From contig JAQNDB010000459.1 of the NCBI GenBank assembly GCA_029204045.2, positions 20,159 to 84,158 of the forward strand: 64,000 bases of DNA, read 5' to 3'. The notes beneath the pieces are model-generated. The model was not told the DNA's origin. It made no database searches and saw only the letters and a program-made list of their open reading frames with translations. This DNA is from Tillandsia leiboldiana (lineage: Eukaryota > Streptophyta > Magnoliopsida > Poales > Bromeliaceae). A program made the translations under genes and the position numbers. Shown here in pieces: positions 53,418 to 64,000 of this stretch (within the stretch, counting starts at the first letter, position 1; every line of letters starts with the position of its first letter).

Positions 53418-55736
53418 GGCTTCCTTGCATTTCTTTTGGGCTTTTTAGACTTCTTTTCGCAGTGGCCTCTTCAGAAGAGTTTTTCCTCTCTCAGTGTCCT
53501 ACACTTTGGTGGATCCCCGGGATTTTTCGGAGGCACGTATCCCGAGGTTCGCAATTTTACGGCGCGGCGCGACGCTTGTTCATCTTCGACCCGCTTCGTC
53601 CCTTTTCAGTGTTCGTGCTATCCCCACTCACCCCGACTTCCGTTTTTGCCGATTCTTGCGCCGTTGGACTCACGACAGGTAGGACTTCAACTCCTGTGTT
53701 TTGAGGTTCCTCGTTTTCCATGCTGACCTTGGAGTTTTCTGAGTACCCATTTGACCCATTTTTCTTCGCGGATTTTTGGACAGCACCGCGGTGTACTCGC
53801 TATATCTTTGCGCACAAGCGACGGATCGAGGAGATTCAAAAGGCAATTTTCATCTAAACTTTGCAAGGAATCTCCTGGATTTTTCCCTGAATTTTTGGAG
53901 TATTTTCCGAAGGTGAAAGTCTCCTTTCACTGTAGTTCTTTGACACAGATTTTCTGGACAGTTTGGTTTGGAGTGTTTCCCTTGCAGAATTTGTAACTCA
54001 GCGTAGAAAACTCGGATTTGAACGTGTAGGTGCTCGTTTCGACGGGTTCGTCGCGAGGATCGCGACAGTATTTATCTTGGATTTTTCTGGGCATTTTTCA
54101 CAGGTGAAAATAGACAAATAGTGGACTGTTGTAAAATTGGACAGTTTTGGTTGGAATATTATATTAATTTATGTATTCTTTCTTTGGGGTTAGTGTGCAG
54201 TGTTGTGGTGACTGTGTGGACCGGGCGTGGGATTCGCCTTTGGACAGGGATTTAGCGCTCGAGGTGGCTGTCGTTGTAAACCTCCTACTTTTGATGTGTC
54301 ACTAGGCATATTAGAGTGTTGCTTGATCATGTTGCTAGATAGAATTGGGAAATGGACCTAGCATGCTTGAATGAGTTTGTGGATTCATTGTTACTATTTG
54401 CATTGTTAGAGAACTAAATGTTAGTAAGTAGTGTTTCCTCACTTTAGATGTGTAGTTTAAACACTTGGAAATCATGCTAAATCCATATCATGTTGTATGT
54501 TTAATGGAAGGTTTGGACATGTGGTTAGAGTTCATATTTTGAAAAGATTACTTGTTAGTAAGTTTCTATTTATGCAACATGTACATTGGAGGTTCTATGC
54601 TCTTAATTTTGTAAAAGTTAGAGTACTTAAAATGGTTTTATCAAGTAAAGGACTTTGCATGCTTGTATGGTCATCTAGCTAGGCCACCTTTTTCTGCTAC
54701 ACAAACATGCTGGAATTGACTTAGGAGAAACCATGCTTTTTATTCTTTCTCCTGTTGTCTGGTCTTAGGGGATAGTGTAGTCAGATATTCATAGTTTGGG
54801 ACAGTTGGGGATCGATGGTTGGGTATTGCGCCAACCGCGGACTGTGGGCGGTCGACCGGATTATTACTATTATTATTATTGCATCAGATTGGAGGTGAGG
54901 GATCGGACTTCCTTAGTGGATGGTCTTACCCACTTGCTAGAGTCTTGATCCAGTCCTGCTATATCAGATACTTATGGTTACATACTTTACTCGTGTGGGT
55001 CGCTCCCCTCGAGTGCCACTCCGGAGTAGGCTTAGGGCCGAGCCGTGTGCCGGTCGATTGGATACTTTGAGGATCGTGCCGTGTGCCGATTAGATACTGG
55101 GTTCTTGAGTTGACAGCAGAGCAGGCAGTACCAGTGTTGACTGGTGTATTGATTGGGTTTGGTCAGTCAGGCTTTGACATTCTGATGCATACATTTAGCT
55201 ATTCTTTTAGCTGGGCATTTTAGAGGCATATTAGTGGTAGCTTTATCATCAGTAGATTTACTTATAGCTTTCCACCTTTATTTTATTTTTGCCTCTGGTA
55301 GTCCTAGTGAGCATGTCTGAGTTTGAGGTCTACCCACTAGGGGAGGCTACTGTCTTTATAGTAGTTCTCACCCCCACTATTTTTCCCTTTTCCTTTCCCA
55401 TTTGTTTTGCAGAGTCTTCTGTTGGAGCTGCAGGACCCTCTGCCCAGGATCGAGGTAAGAGGATCGCCGATTAGATAGCTACTACCCCGAGCTCGAGTTT
55501 TGTAGTTTTGATGTATCCCATGTACACTCAGACGGTTTTATTTTCTTTATTTTGGGTCTGGCTGCGGCCAGCTGGTTGTATTTATTTCGTGAGCAGGGAG
55601 AGACACATGTATATTTATGAGAGTTTATTGTACTTTTATTTCCAGCATTTGTCTGAGATGTACTAGTTTTAGTTTAGCTCTGTTTTTATGCTCCTTCTAT
55701 TATTTCATTTATACCTGAGCAGGTTACCAGCGCTTC

Positions 55737-55762
55737 GTGTACACGGGAAATACCGTGTGCAC
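55737..55762 (+). other. Terminal LTR hairpin, E 5' LTR
   Basis: GTGTACACGG, loop GAAATA, CCGTGTGCAC: ten pairs including one G-U. A second inverted pair, CCCGGGT...ACCCGGG, follows in the last 35 bases of the LTR. Confidence 0.7.
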
Positions 55763-55820
55763 GGCGAATCTGTGGACAAGCCCGGGTTCTGGTTTACACC
55801 CGGGGTGTGACAGATTAGGT

Positions 55821-55832
55821 TGGTATCAGAGC
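55821..55832 (+). other. Primer-binding site of E
   Basis: TGGTATCAGAGC, complementary to initiator tRNA-Met, eight bases after the LTR end. Confidence 0.9.
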
Positions 55833-56108
55833 TTAGGGATAGGTCAGTTGGGACTTAGGAAACCCTAGGCTTTTGGCAGACCTTAGGAAGGCAGGGCGTG
55901 AGTGACGTGATATTTTGCGAAAGTCGATAAATTATTATTATTAACTCTTCCTGTGAGTGGAGAGGGACTGGCATATCCTATTTATGGTGGACTATTTTGT
56001 TGGCTGCAGACAACATAAGGTTACGGGAATAGGAGGATGTCCATGACTTTCGCTGGATTGGGTCGAGAGTGGTTTTATTTTCTGACCCGTGGTTTCTTGT
56101 GTGGCGGG

Positions 56109-57017
56109 ATGCCTCCTAGGCGACAGATTCCTACTCGGGGTACTCCTACACCCCCGGAGGAGCCGGAGCAGTCCGGGCTTTCTGAGATCAGTGAGCTGAG
56201 GGCCATGGTGGCCCAGTTGGCGGAGAGTCACCACCGACAGGAGCAGAGGTTCGAGCAGTTGCTTACTCAGGTTGGGGCACCTCCCCCTACTACTGTAGAG
56301 GCCCCTGTACCACCAGTTGTACCGCTGGCTATTCCACCAGTCCCTACGGCACCGTCATCGAGCAGTGGGGCTCAGGGAGTGTTCAGGCCGTTGACCCCAG
56401 CGGAGGAGCAGGAGTTTGCTGACAAACTCACCCAGTTTTGTCAGCGAGGACCACCTCGGTTCTCGGGGCGGAGCAATCACCCATGGGAGATAGGATCGTG
56501 GCTGGCAGCAATGGAGAAGTTATTTCGGGACTTCTTCATTGACCACAGATTCAGAGTGCACATGGCTGTACATTGTCTAAAGGGGGATGTAGATGCCTGG
56601 TGGCGTCGGGTTGAGCCTCTGGAGTTCCAGATTACCCGACAGCTACCATGGTCAGAGTTTAGGCAGATGATTCTCGACACCTACTTTTCCATGAGCGTGA
56701 AGAAGAAGTTAGAAGATGACTTGAAAAACCTTCAGCAGGGTGATCGGTCAGTGTGGGACTATTTCCAGGAGTTCACGCAGTTGCTCAACTGCGTACCCTA
56801 TGTCGCCAGGGATGGACTGGACCAGGTGGAGCTCTTTGAGACGGGTCTGCGCCCGGAGATTTATACCTTGGTGCATGCCCAGAGGCTTCAGACTTTATCA
56901 GAGGCAGTGGATCACGCGCAGTGGGTTGAGAGGGGAGATCATGTGGTCGCTAGGCGTGGAGGCTTGGTCGCTCAGAGTTCTCAGAGGAAGCGGCCAGCGC
57001 CAGACGATGGGGGATAG
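56109..57017 (+). pseudogene. Element E gag (capsid), ended by premature TAG
   Basis: The chosen start is the ATG at 56109 (MPPRRQIPTRG), as in G and A; an upstream Met at 56037 is not conserved. A Pro/Glu-rich N-terminus with a QLAESHHRQEQRFEQLL stretch is followed by a capsid domain of the retrotransposon gag type (RFSGRSNHPWEIGSWLAAM, RVHMAVHCLKGDVDAWWRR, YFQEFTQLLNCVPYVARDG). The frame ends at TAG 57015-57017, where A has CAG, consistent with a C-to-T change in E. Downstream protein would have continued into the Gln-rich linker and knuckles. Confidence 0.88.
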
Positions 57018-57752
57018 GCCAGTTCATGGAGGCCGCCCCGACCGCCACCGCCTCAGTTTACGGGCCGTGGGCGTTCGGAGCGGCGAGGGCCTGGGGGATC
57101 CCAGAGACCCCCACAGTACCAGCAGCAGCAGCAGCAGCCCCAGCGACAGCAGCAACACTCGCAGCAGCAGAGGTCGCAGTCGCGACAGCAGGGGTCACAG
57201 CGGCAGCCACAGCGACAGCAGCAGCAGCAGTCTCGGAGGCCACAGCAGCAGTCCCGACAGCCCCAGTCGTCTGATAGATGTGTCTTCTATGGAGGGCAGC
57301 ACTTTCCCAGCACTTGCGATCAGCGGTGGGGATGATGTTATATCTGTGGATAGTCTGGTCATATGCGAGCCACTTGCCCTTTTGCGGCGTCGACAGCTCC
57401 TTCCTCGGCATCAGCCCCTTCGGTGCCCCAGCAGCGGCCTTATGCTCCAGCGAGCAGGGCTCATTCTTCCCACCCTGCAGACTACCGACCACCAGCTCAG
57501 AGCGGGCGAGTCTACGCCGCCCAGGTAGGGGACTCCGCGGCAGCCGACCACGTGGTGGCAGGTATCACTTTACTTTTCGGTACTAGAGCTCGCACTTTAT
57601 TTGATACCGGTGCATCACATTCTTTTATCAGTAGAGCATTTGCATCATCACATGGACTAGAGTTAGGTCAGTTGCCACATGCATTAGAGGTACAGATTCC
57701 CGATCATATATCATGTAGAGGAGTGTTGTTGGTCTTGCCCTGTACAGCTTGA
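57018..57752 (+). pseudogene. Element E Gln-rich linker, damaged zinc knuckles and aspartic protease
   Basis: After the stop, CAG repeats (57115-57255) encode a Gln-rich linker. The first zinc knuckle is damaged: CVFYGGQHFPSTC has Tyr where G has Cys (CIFCGGQH). The second knuckle is disrupted by indels before HMRATCPFA. The frame at 57363-57752 carries the protease signature LFDTGASHSFISRAF. A frameshift at about 57710, also in A, leads to a TGA stop before the protease C-terminus (DFDIVLGMDWL, found in the next frame). Confidence 0.82.
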
Positions 57753-57762
57753 GTCTTGGATT

Positions 57763-59289
57763 TTGCCAGCGGACCTGATGGTCCTTGGTCAGCTGCGAGA
57801 TTTTGACATTGTACTGGGGATGGATTGGCTGGCTCGCTATTTCGCGACGATTGATTGCGCCGCGAGGACTGTTACTTTTAGCGAGCCAGGCCAGGAGGTG
57901 TTCGTTTACAGGGGGTGCCAGAGTGCTTTCTTTGCCTCAGTGGTTTCGACCTCTCGTGCGAGGAAGATGATGCGCAGTGGATGCGTGGCCTTTTTGGCAT
58001 CTGTGGTTAAGGAGCCTACGGCGGCACCGGGACTCGCAGATATCCCTATTGTCCACGAGTTCCCGGATGTGTTTCCTCCAGAGCTGATTCATATGCCGCC
58101 GGATAGGGAGGTTGAGTTTTTGATTGACGTAGTTCCAGGAACTGCGCCAATCTCTAAGGCTCCTTACCGAATGGCACCGGCTGAGCTGCGAGAGTTAAAG
58201 GCGCAACTCCAGGATTTAATGGATAAAGGCTTTGTGAGGCCAAGTGTATCGCCTTGGGGAGCGCCGGTGCTATTTGTGAAGAAGAATGATGGATCACTTC
58301 GATTGTGTGTTGATTATCGAGAGCTGAATAAAGTGACCATCAAGAACAAGTACCCTTTGCCACGCATTGATGACTTATTTGATCAGCTGCAAGGGTCATG
58401 TGTCTTCTCTAAGATTGACTTACAGTCTGGTTACCACCAATTGAAGGTGAAGGCCGAGGACATCCCAAAGACAACATTCAGGACGCGGTACGGGCATTAT
58501 GAGTTCACCGTCATGCCTTTTGGATTGACAAATGCCCCTGCTGCTTTTATGGATTTAATGAATAGGATTTTTCGACCATACCTGGATCGGTTCGTCGTTG
58601 TTTTTATTGATGACATTTTAGTTTATTCCCGGAGCGATGTGGAGCACGAGGAGCACTTGAGGATTGTGCTGCAACTTCTGAGAGAAAGGAAGTTGTATGC
58701 CAAGTTATCTAAGTGTGATTTCTGGCTTCGGGAGGTTGTCTTTTTGGGCCACGTGATTTCAGCCACTGGAGTGGCAGTAGACCCGGTGAAGATCGAGGCA
58801 GTCCGGGATTGGCCCCGACCGACGACGGTATCAGAGATCCGCAGTTTTATGGGCTTAGCTGGATATTACCGTCGGTTTGTGGAAGGCTTTGCGAAACTTT
58901 CCACACTCCTCACTCGTCTGACGCGAAAAGGGATTAAGTTTATTTGGAGTGAGGATTGCCAGAGGAGCTTTGAGGAATTAAAGAACAGATTGATGTCGGC
59001 TCCTATCCTTTCCCTCCCTGTTATGGGGAAAGGATATGTGATTTACAGCGATGCATCGCACAGTGGACTTGGTTGCGTGCTGATGCAGGAGGGAAGGGTA
59101 ATCGCTTATGCCTCTCGGCAACTAAAGGATTATGAAAAGAATTACCCTACCCATGACCTGGAGCTAGCTGCAGTGATTTTCGCACTAAAGTTATGTCGCC
59201 ACTACCTTTATGGGGAGCACTGCGAGATTTACACCGACCACAAGAGCTTGAAATATCTGTTCACACAGAAGGAGCTCAACTTGAGATAG
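57763..59289 (+). pseudogene. Element E protease C-terminus, reverse transcriptase and RNase H (508 codons)
   Basis: Residues 1-25 are the end of the protease (FDIVLGMDW). Reverse transcriptase covers about 130-390 with catalytic D219 (FSKID) and D283-D284 (FIDD). RNase H starts near 425 with D430, E467 and D492; its fourth Asp (VVADALSR) lies past the TAG stop at 59287-59289, in the short frame 59299-59505, which itself ends at TAG 59503-59505. Both TAG stops are shared with A, so they predate the A/E duplication. The Met at 57763 is internal. Confidence 0.88.
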
Positions 59290-59298
59290 CGCAGATGG

Positions 59299-59505
59299 TT
59301 GGAATTGTTAAAGTACTACGATGTAGACATATTATACCATTCTGGCAAGGCCAACGTGGTTGCTGATGCCCTGAGTAGGAGAGCCGTTCAGAGTCTATCT
59401 GTGATGATCACCGATCAGGCGCCATTACTTGAGCAGATGAGGCGGTTAGAGCTCGAGGTTGTGTCCCCTGGGGTCTCTGCTAGACTTATGTCTCTAGTCG
59501 TGTAG
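59299..59505 (+). pseudogene. Element E RNase H end and linker between two TAG stops
   Basis: Contains KANVVADALSRRA, with the last catalytic Asp of RNase H, and the linker to integrase. Same phase as the frames before and after it, so reading through two TAG codons would restore a continuous pol. Confidence 0.82.
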
Positions 59506-59514
59506 CCCACTCTG

Positions 59515-60948
59515 TTGGACAGGATTCGAGAGAGACGGAGTGAGGACCCCCACCTAATGAGGATTCGAGAGCAGATCCAGACCGGTTTGACAGGGGATTT
59601 TTCAGTGGATGCTTCGGGAGTACTGCGGTACAGGGACCGAGCTTGCGTGCCTATGGATGCAGAGATCCGAGAGCAGATCTTGAGGGAGGCCCACTATACA
59701 CCTTATACCATCCATCCTGGTGGGACTAAGATGTATAGGGACCTTAAGGCACAGTTTTGGTGGAATGGGATGAAAAGAGACATTGGGAGATTTGTAGCAC
59801 ACTGTCTAACTTGTCAGCAAGTAAAGGCTGAGCATCGTGTACCTGCTGGCAAGTTGCAGAGTCTCCCAATCCCTGAATGGAAATGGGAACATGTTACGAT
59901 GGATTTTGTCACTGGTTTGCCGAGAGCACAGACGGGAGCGGATGCTATCTGGGTAGTCGTGGACAGGCTTACCAAGTCCGCCCACTTTTTACCGGTTCAG
60001 ATGACTTGGCCGATGGAGCGACTGGCACAGGTGTACTTGGCTGAGGTGGTTAGATTGCACGGGGTACCCGTTTCCATCGTTTCAGATAGAGACCCAAGGT
60101 TTGTCTCGCATTTCTGGAGGAGTTTACAGACAGCCTTGGGGACGCAGCTCCGATTTAGTACAGCATTCCACCCACAGACCGATGGACAGTCAGAGCACAC
60201 TATTCAGACCCTCGAGGATATGTTGAGAGCCTACGTTCTGGACTTTGGAGGAGGGTGGTACCGACACTTGGGATTAGTTGAGTTTGCGTACAACAATAGC
60301 TATCAAGCGAGCATTCAGATGGCTTCGTTTGAAGCGTTGTATGGACTCAAGTGTCGGTCACCCCTATATTGGAGTGACGTGGGTGAGAAGAAGACTTTGG
60401 GTCCTGATCTTCTATTAGAGGCAGAGGAAAAGGTCAGATTGGTACGCCGACATCTCGAGACCGCCCAGAGTCGACAGATGAGTTATGCTGATACACGACG
60501 GCGAGACTTAGAGTTTCAGGTGGGCGATCATGTCTTTTTGAAAGTCTCGCCTTCGAAGGGAATTCGGAGATTTGGTATTCATGGGAAACTGAGCCCTCGT
60601 TATATTGGACCTTTTGAGGTGTTGGAGCGCTTAGGGCCAGTTGCCTACAGGCTTGCACTTCCTCCCAGACTTGCTGGTGTCCACGATGTTTTTCATGTAT
60701 CGACTCTGAGGAGGTTTGTCTATGACCCGTCGCATATCATCGATTTCACCCCACTGGAGATTACCGAGGACTTGAGCTACGTCGAGCGGCCATTGAGGAT
60801 CTTGGACCGTGAGGTTAGGGAGTTGCGCAGCCGAGCCATCCCTTATGTGAAGATCCTCTGGAGTAGCCATGATGAGCGCGAGGCTACTTGGGAGCTGGAG
60901 TCAGCGATGATGGATGCTTACCCCCACCTGTTCGAGGCCCCAGCTTGA
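59515..60948 (+). pseudogene. Element E integrase with chromodomain-like C-terminus (477 codons)
   Basis: Zinc-binding residues H60, H67, C97 and C100; catalytic core D130 (TMDFVTG), D191 (VSDRD) and E227 (DGQSEH); a C-terminal region with the GPFEVLERLGPVAYRL motif common in gypsy integrases; and a tail ending EATWELES like group II chromodomains. The protein inserts cDNA into chromatin. Conservation is complete to the TGA stop at 60946-60948. Immediately downstream are the GTTTCG/CGAAAC inverted repeat, the polypurine tract and the 3' LTR. Confidence 0.9.
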
Positions 60949-60960
60949 GGTATGACTTTT

Positions 60961-60976
60961 GTTTCGAGGACGAAAC
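60961..60976 (+). other. Inverted repeat between pol stop and polypurine tract (E)
   Basis: GTTTCGAGGACGAAAC, a six-base-pair stem with an AGGA loop, conserved in A and B1. Confidence 0.65.
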
Positions 60977-60986
60977 TTTTTCTTGT

Positions 60987-60995
60987 AGGGGAGGA
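60987..60995 (+). other. Polypurine tract of E
   Basis: AGGGGAGGA directly before the 3' LTR start TGTAG at 60996. Confidence 0.88.
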
Positions 60996-63900
60996 TGTAG
61001 TGTTCTGGTTTTTCCCATGCAACTTTCCGATGAATCCACTATGCATAACACCTAGTGTTGGTGTCTGGCCCATGGTGCATCAAAGGAGTGCCACAGATGG
61101 ACCCTGTGAGACATTTGTAGCTGATTTGGCCTTCGGCTGTATTTGCCGAAGTTTAGAAAATGATTTGGGCCAAACAGAGGTTGGATTTGGATTCAGCGTG
61201 GAAAAAACGCTTGAAAACGGCGATTTGCTTGTTAAATTCGGAGTCCGGACGACCAAAAACGGGCTTCCGGAAGTTTTCGGGTCAATTCGGTGCATGGGGG
61301 GAGACCGTGGACCGGCCTGGAGCCACGTGGCAGCCTGTTATTGGCCGGCCCACGCAGCTCGGTCCACGGGGTTGCGCGGTGGGTGTATGGACCTTTGGCG
61401 GGCCACGTGGCGCGCCCGGAATGGCGGGCGCAAGCGGCGCGGTCTGGGAATTTTTCCGCGGCTTCGGTCGACCGGGTGTATGCTACGTGGAGGCATGCGA
61501 CTGGCTGGCTCACAGGGGCACGGTCCACGCAGTGCGCAGGCGGCGCCTCGGGGCGCGTGCGCGCAGAGGCGCCAGGCGCGCTGTCGGCCGCGCTCGAGTA
61601 CCGCCACGCGTCGGCCCGCGAGTGGCGGACCGTACCTACCCTTTGACCAAGTGGTGGCCACGCGGCGCGTTCCCAGTCGCCCTTTTCGCTGTCCGCTGTT
61701 TTGTGGGGGTACGTGGCTTGCGCAGGAACTTCCGAGCGCGTCGGACGGGAACCATCCGACCAGTTTTCGGATCCACAGCGCCCGAATCCCCGCGCCCGAA
61801 TCCGGCCCAATACTGCGTTAGGCTGGGCCTATAAATAGGCTTCCTTGCATTTCTTTAGGGCTTTTTAGACTTCTTTTCGTAGTGGCCTCTTCAGAAGAGT
61901 TTTTCCTCTCTCAGTGCCATACACTTTGGTGGATCCCGGGGATTTTTCGGAGGCACGCATCCTGAGGTTCGCAATTTTAAGTCGCGGCGCGACGCTTGTT
62001 CATCTTCGACCCGCTTCGTCTTTTTTCAGTGTTCGGGCTTCCCCCACTCACCCCGACTTCCGTTTTCGCCGATTCTTGCGCCGGTGGACTCACGACAGGT
62101 AGGACTTCAACTCCTGTGTTTTGAGGTTCCTCGTTTTCCGTGCTGACCTTGGAGTTTTCTGAGCACCCATTTGACCCATTTTTCTTCGCGGATTTTGGAC
62201 AGCACCGCGGTGTCCTCGCTGTATCTTTGCGTACAGGCGACGGATCGAGCCTTTCAAAAGGCAATTTTCATCTCCACTTCGCAAGGAATCTCCTGATTTT
62301 TCCCTGAATTTTTGGTATATTTTCCGAAGGTGAAAGTCTCCTTTCACTGTAGTTCTTTGACACAGATTTCTGGACAGTTGGTTTGGAGTTTCCCTTGCCG
62401 AATTTGTACTCAGCGTAGAAAACTCGGTTTGAGGTGCAGGTTCTCGTTCGACAGGTTCGTCCGCGATGATCACACAGTATTTTTCTTGAATTTTTCCTGC
62501 GGCATTTTCAACAGGTGAAATTGAGAAACTCTGGACTGTTGAAAATTGTACAGTGTTGGTGCAATATGTATTATTTATGTATTCTTCTGTTTCTTTTGGG
62601 GTTTAGTGTGCCGTGTGTGGTGACTGTGTGGACCGAGCGTGGGATGCGCCTTTTGGACAGGGATTGAGCGCTCAGGGTGGGTTCATTGTAAACCTCCTAC
62701 TTTTGATGTGTCACTAGGCTATTAGAGTGTGCTTGATCTGTTGCTAGCTAGAATTGGGAAAATGGACCTAGCATGCTTGAATGAGTATATGGATTCATTG
62801 TTTACTATTGCATTGTTAGAGAACTAAATTTTAGTAATTAAGTTTTTTCCTTACTTTAGATGTGTAGTTAAACACTTGGAAATCATGCTACATCCATGCA
62901 TGTTGTATGTTTAATGGACGGTTGGCACGTGTGGGTTAGAGTTCATATTTTGAAAAGATTACTTGTAGTAAGTTTCTATTTACGCAACATGTACATTGGA
63001 GGTTCTATGCACTTTATTTGTAAAAGTTAGAGTACTTAAAATTGCCTTATCAAGTAAAGGACTTTGCATGCTTGTATGTCATCTAGCTAGGCACCTTTTT
63101 CTGCTACACAACATGCTGGAATTGACTTAGGAGAAACCATGCTTTTATTCTTTCTCCTGTTGTCTGGTCTTAGGGATAGTGTAGTCAGATATTCATAGTT
63201 GGGACAGTTGGGGGATCGATGGTTGGGTATTGCGCCACCGCGACTTGTGGCGTTGACCGGATTATTACTATTATTATTTTGCATCAGATTGGGTTGAGGG
63301 ATCGGGCTTCCTTAGTGGATGGTCTTACCCACCTTCTAGAGTCTTGATCCAGTCCTGCTATATCAGATACTTTTGGTTACATACTTTACTCGTTTGTGGT
63401 CGCTCCCCTCGAGTGCCACTCCGGAGTAGGCATAGGGCCGAGCGTGTGCCGGTCGATTGGATACTTTGAGGATCGTGCCGGTGTCCGATCAGATACTGGG
63501 TTCTTGAGTGACAGCATAGCAGGCAGTACCAGTGTTGACTGTGTATTGATGGGTTTGGTCAGTCAGGCTTTGACATTCTGATGCATACATTTAGCTATTC
63601 TTTTAGCTGGCATTTTAGAGGCATATAGTGGTAGCTTTATCATCATTGATTTACTTATAGCTTTCCACCTTTAGTTTTTTTCGCCTCTTAGTACTAGTGG
63701 ATTCTGAGTTTGAGGTCTACCCACTAGGGAGGCTACTGTCTTTATAGTATTCTCACCCCCACTTTTTTCCCTTTTCCTTTTCCCCTTTGTTTTGCAGAGT
63801 CTTCTTTGGCTGCAGGACCCTCTGCCCAGGATCGAGGTAAGAGGATCGCCGATTAGATAGCTACTACCCCCGAGCTCGAGTTTTGTAGTTTTGATGTTCT

Positions 63901-64000
63901 CCTGTACACTCAGACGGTTGGTATTTTCTTTATTTTGGGTCGGCTGCGGCCAGCTGGTTGTATTTATTTCGTGACTTGGAGAGACACATGTATATTATGA
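60996..64000 (+). repeat. Element E 3' LTR, truncated by window end
   Basis: Identical to the A 3' LTR (reverse complement of 4390-1156) over its first ~490 bases. TATA box at 61830-61837, G-boxes at 61324-61329 and 61404-61409. From about 62280 it shows many one-base deletions relative to both the E 5' LTR and the A 3' LTR (for example CTCCTGATTTTT for CTCCTGGATTTTT), which looks like falling sequence quality. No gene. Confidence 0.93.

Larger units (their letters stand above)
52577..55812 (+). repeat. Element E 5' LTR (3,236 bp)
   Basis: From TGTAGTGTTCTGG to GGGGTGTGACA. Contains G-boxes (52904-52909, 52984-52989), a TATA box (53410-53417), a possible 42-nt exon (55413-55454) and terminal hairpins. 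It differs from the E 3' LTR at a dozen or more positions in the first ~460 bases. Long frames at 52746-53430 are U3 artefacts. Confidence 0.95.
52577..64000 (+). mobile_element. Ty3/gypsy chromovirus element E (3' LTR truncated by window end)
   Basis: 5' LTR (52577-55812), primer-binding site, gag-protease-RT-RNase H-integrase, polypurine tract and most of the 3' LTR (60996-64000). Reading frames are broken by three stops and two or more frameshifts but domains are otherwise well kept. About 230 bp of the 3' LTR is missing if its length equals the 5' copy. Confidence 0.93.

Overview
The window looks like plant nuclear heterochromatin. It is a nest of LTR retrotransposons with no recognisable host gene, tRNA, rRNA or CRISPR array. 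Three things point to a flowering plant: Ty3/gypsy polyproteins ending in a chromodomain-like tail (chromovirus type, closest by eye to the Tekay/Del lineage), Ty1/copia gag genes, and primer-binding sites matching the 3' end of plant initiator tRNA-Met (TGGTATCAGAGC). A run of exactly 100 Ns (9678-9777) shows that two contigs are joined here.

Layout. Contig 1 (1-9677): an LTR fragment (1-438), a piece of a family-B LTR (439-1155), then minus-strand gypsy element A (1156-9677), whose 5' LTR runs into the gap. Contig 2 (9778-64000): minus-strand gypsy element G (9778-18493) sits in the gag of minus-strand copia element F1 (18494-21015). F1 abuts a decayed gypsy element H (21016-23986). H is interrupted by plus-strand copia element F2 (23987-30252), whose LTR holds solo LTR C (24999-29797). 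F2 gag is split by gypsy element B1 (minus strand, 30253 to beyond 52576). B1 pol is split by the complete gypsy element B2 (35836-45697, target duplication AGCTC). The B1 leader is split by solo LTR D (45896-50061). The B1 5' LTR is split by plus-strand gypsy element E (52577 to beyond 64000). Relative order of insertion: H, then F2, then B1 and C, then B2, D and E.

Coding content. The only long intact reading frame is B1 pol (33004-35835), which has a complete reverse transcriptase, RNase H, integrase and chromodomain-like tail. B1 and B2 both lack a recognisable protease and most of the capsid, so family B looks like a pol-only group that would need Gag and protease in trans. A, E, G, F1 and B2 carry frameshifts or stops. 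In A and G many of these cluster beside the gap and look partly like sequence error.

Non-coding signals of most interest. (1) A hairpin near the 3' end of B, C and D LTRs has paired changes between families. (2) A second hairpin near the end of E-type LTRs has compensatory changes between E and G. (3) The copia LTR carries an array of eight mini-hairpins with a constant GTGGAYTC loop and changing stems, plus a separate GTCCGGAC array. (4) Elements A and E are the same insertion in opposite orientations, so the left contig is either a misplaced allelic contig or one arm of a large palindrome.
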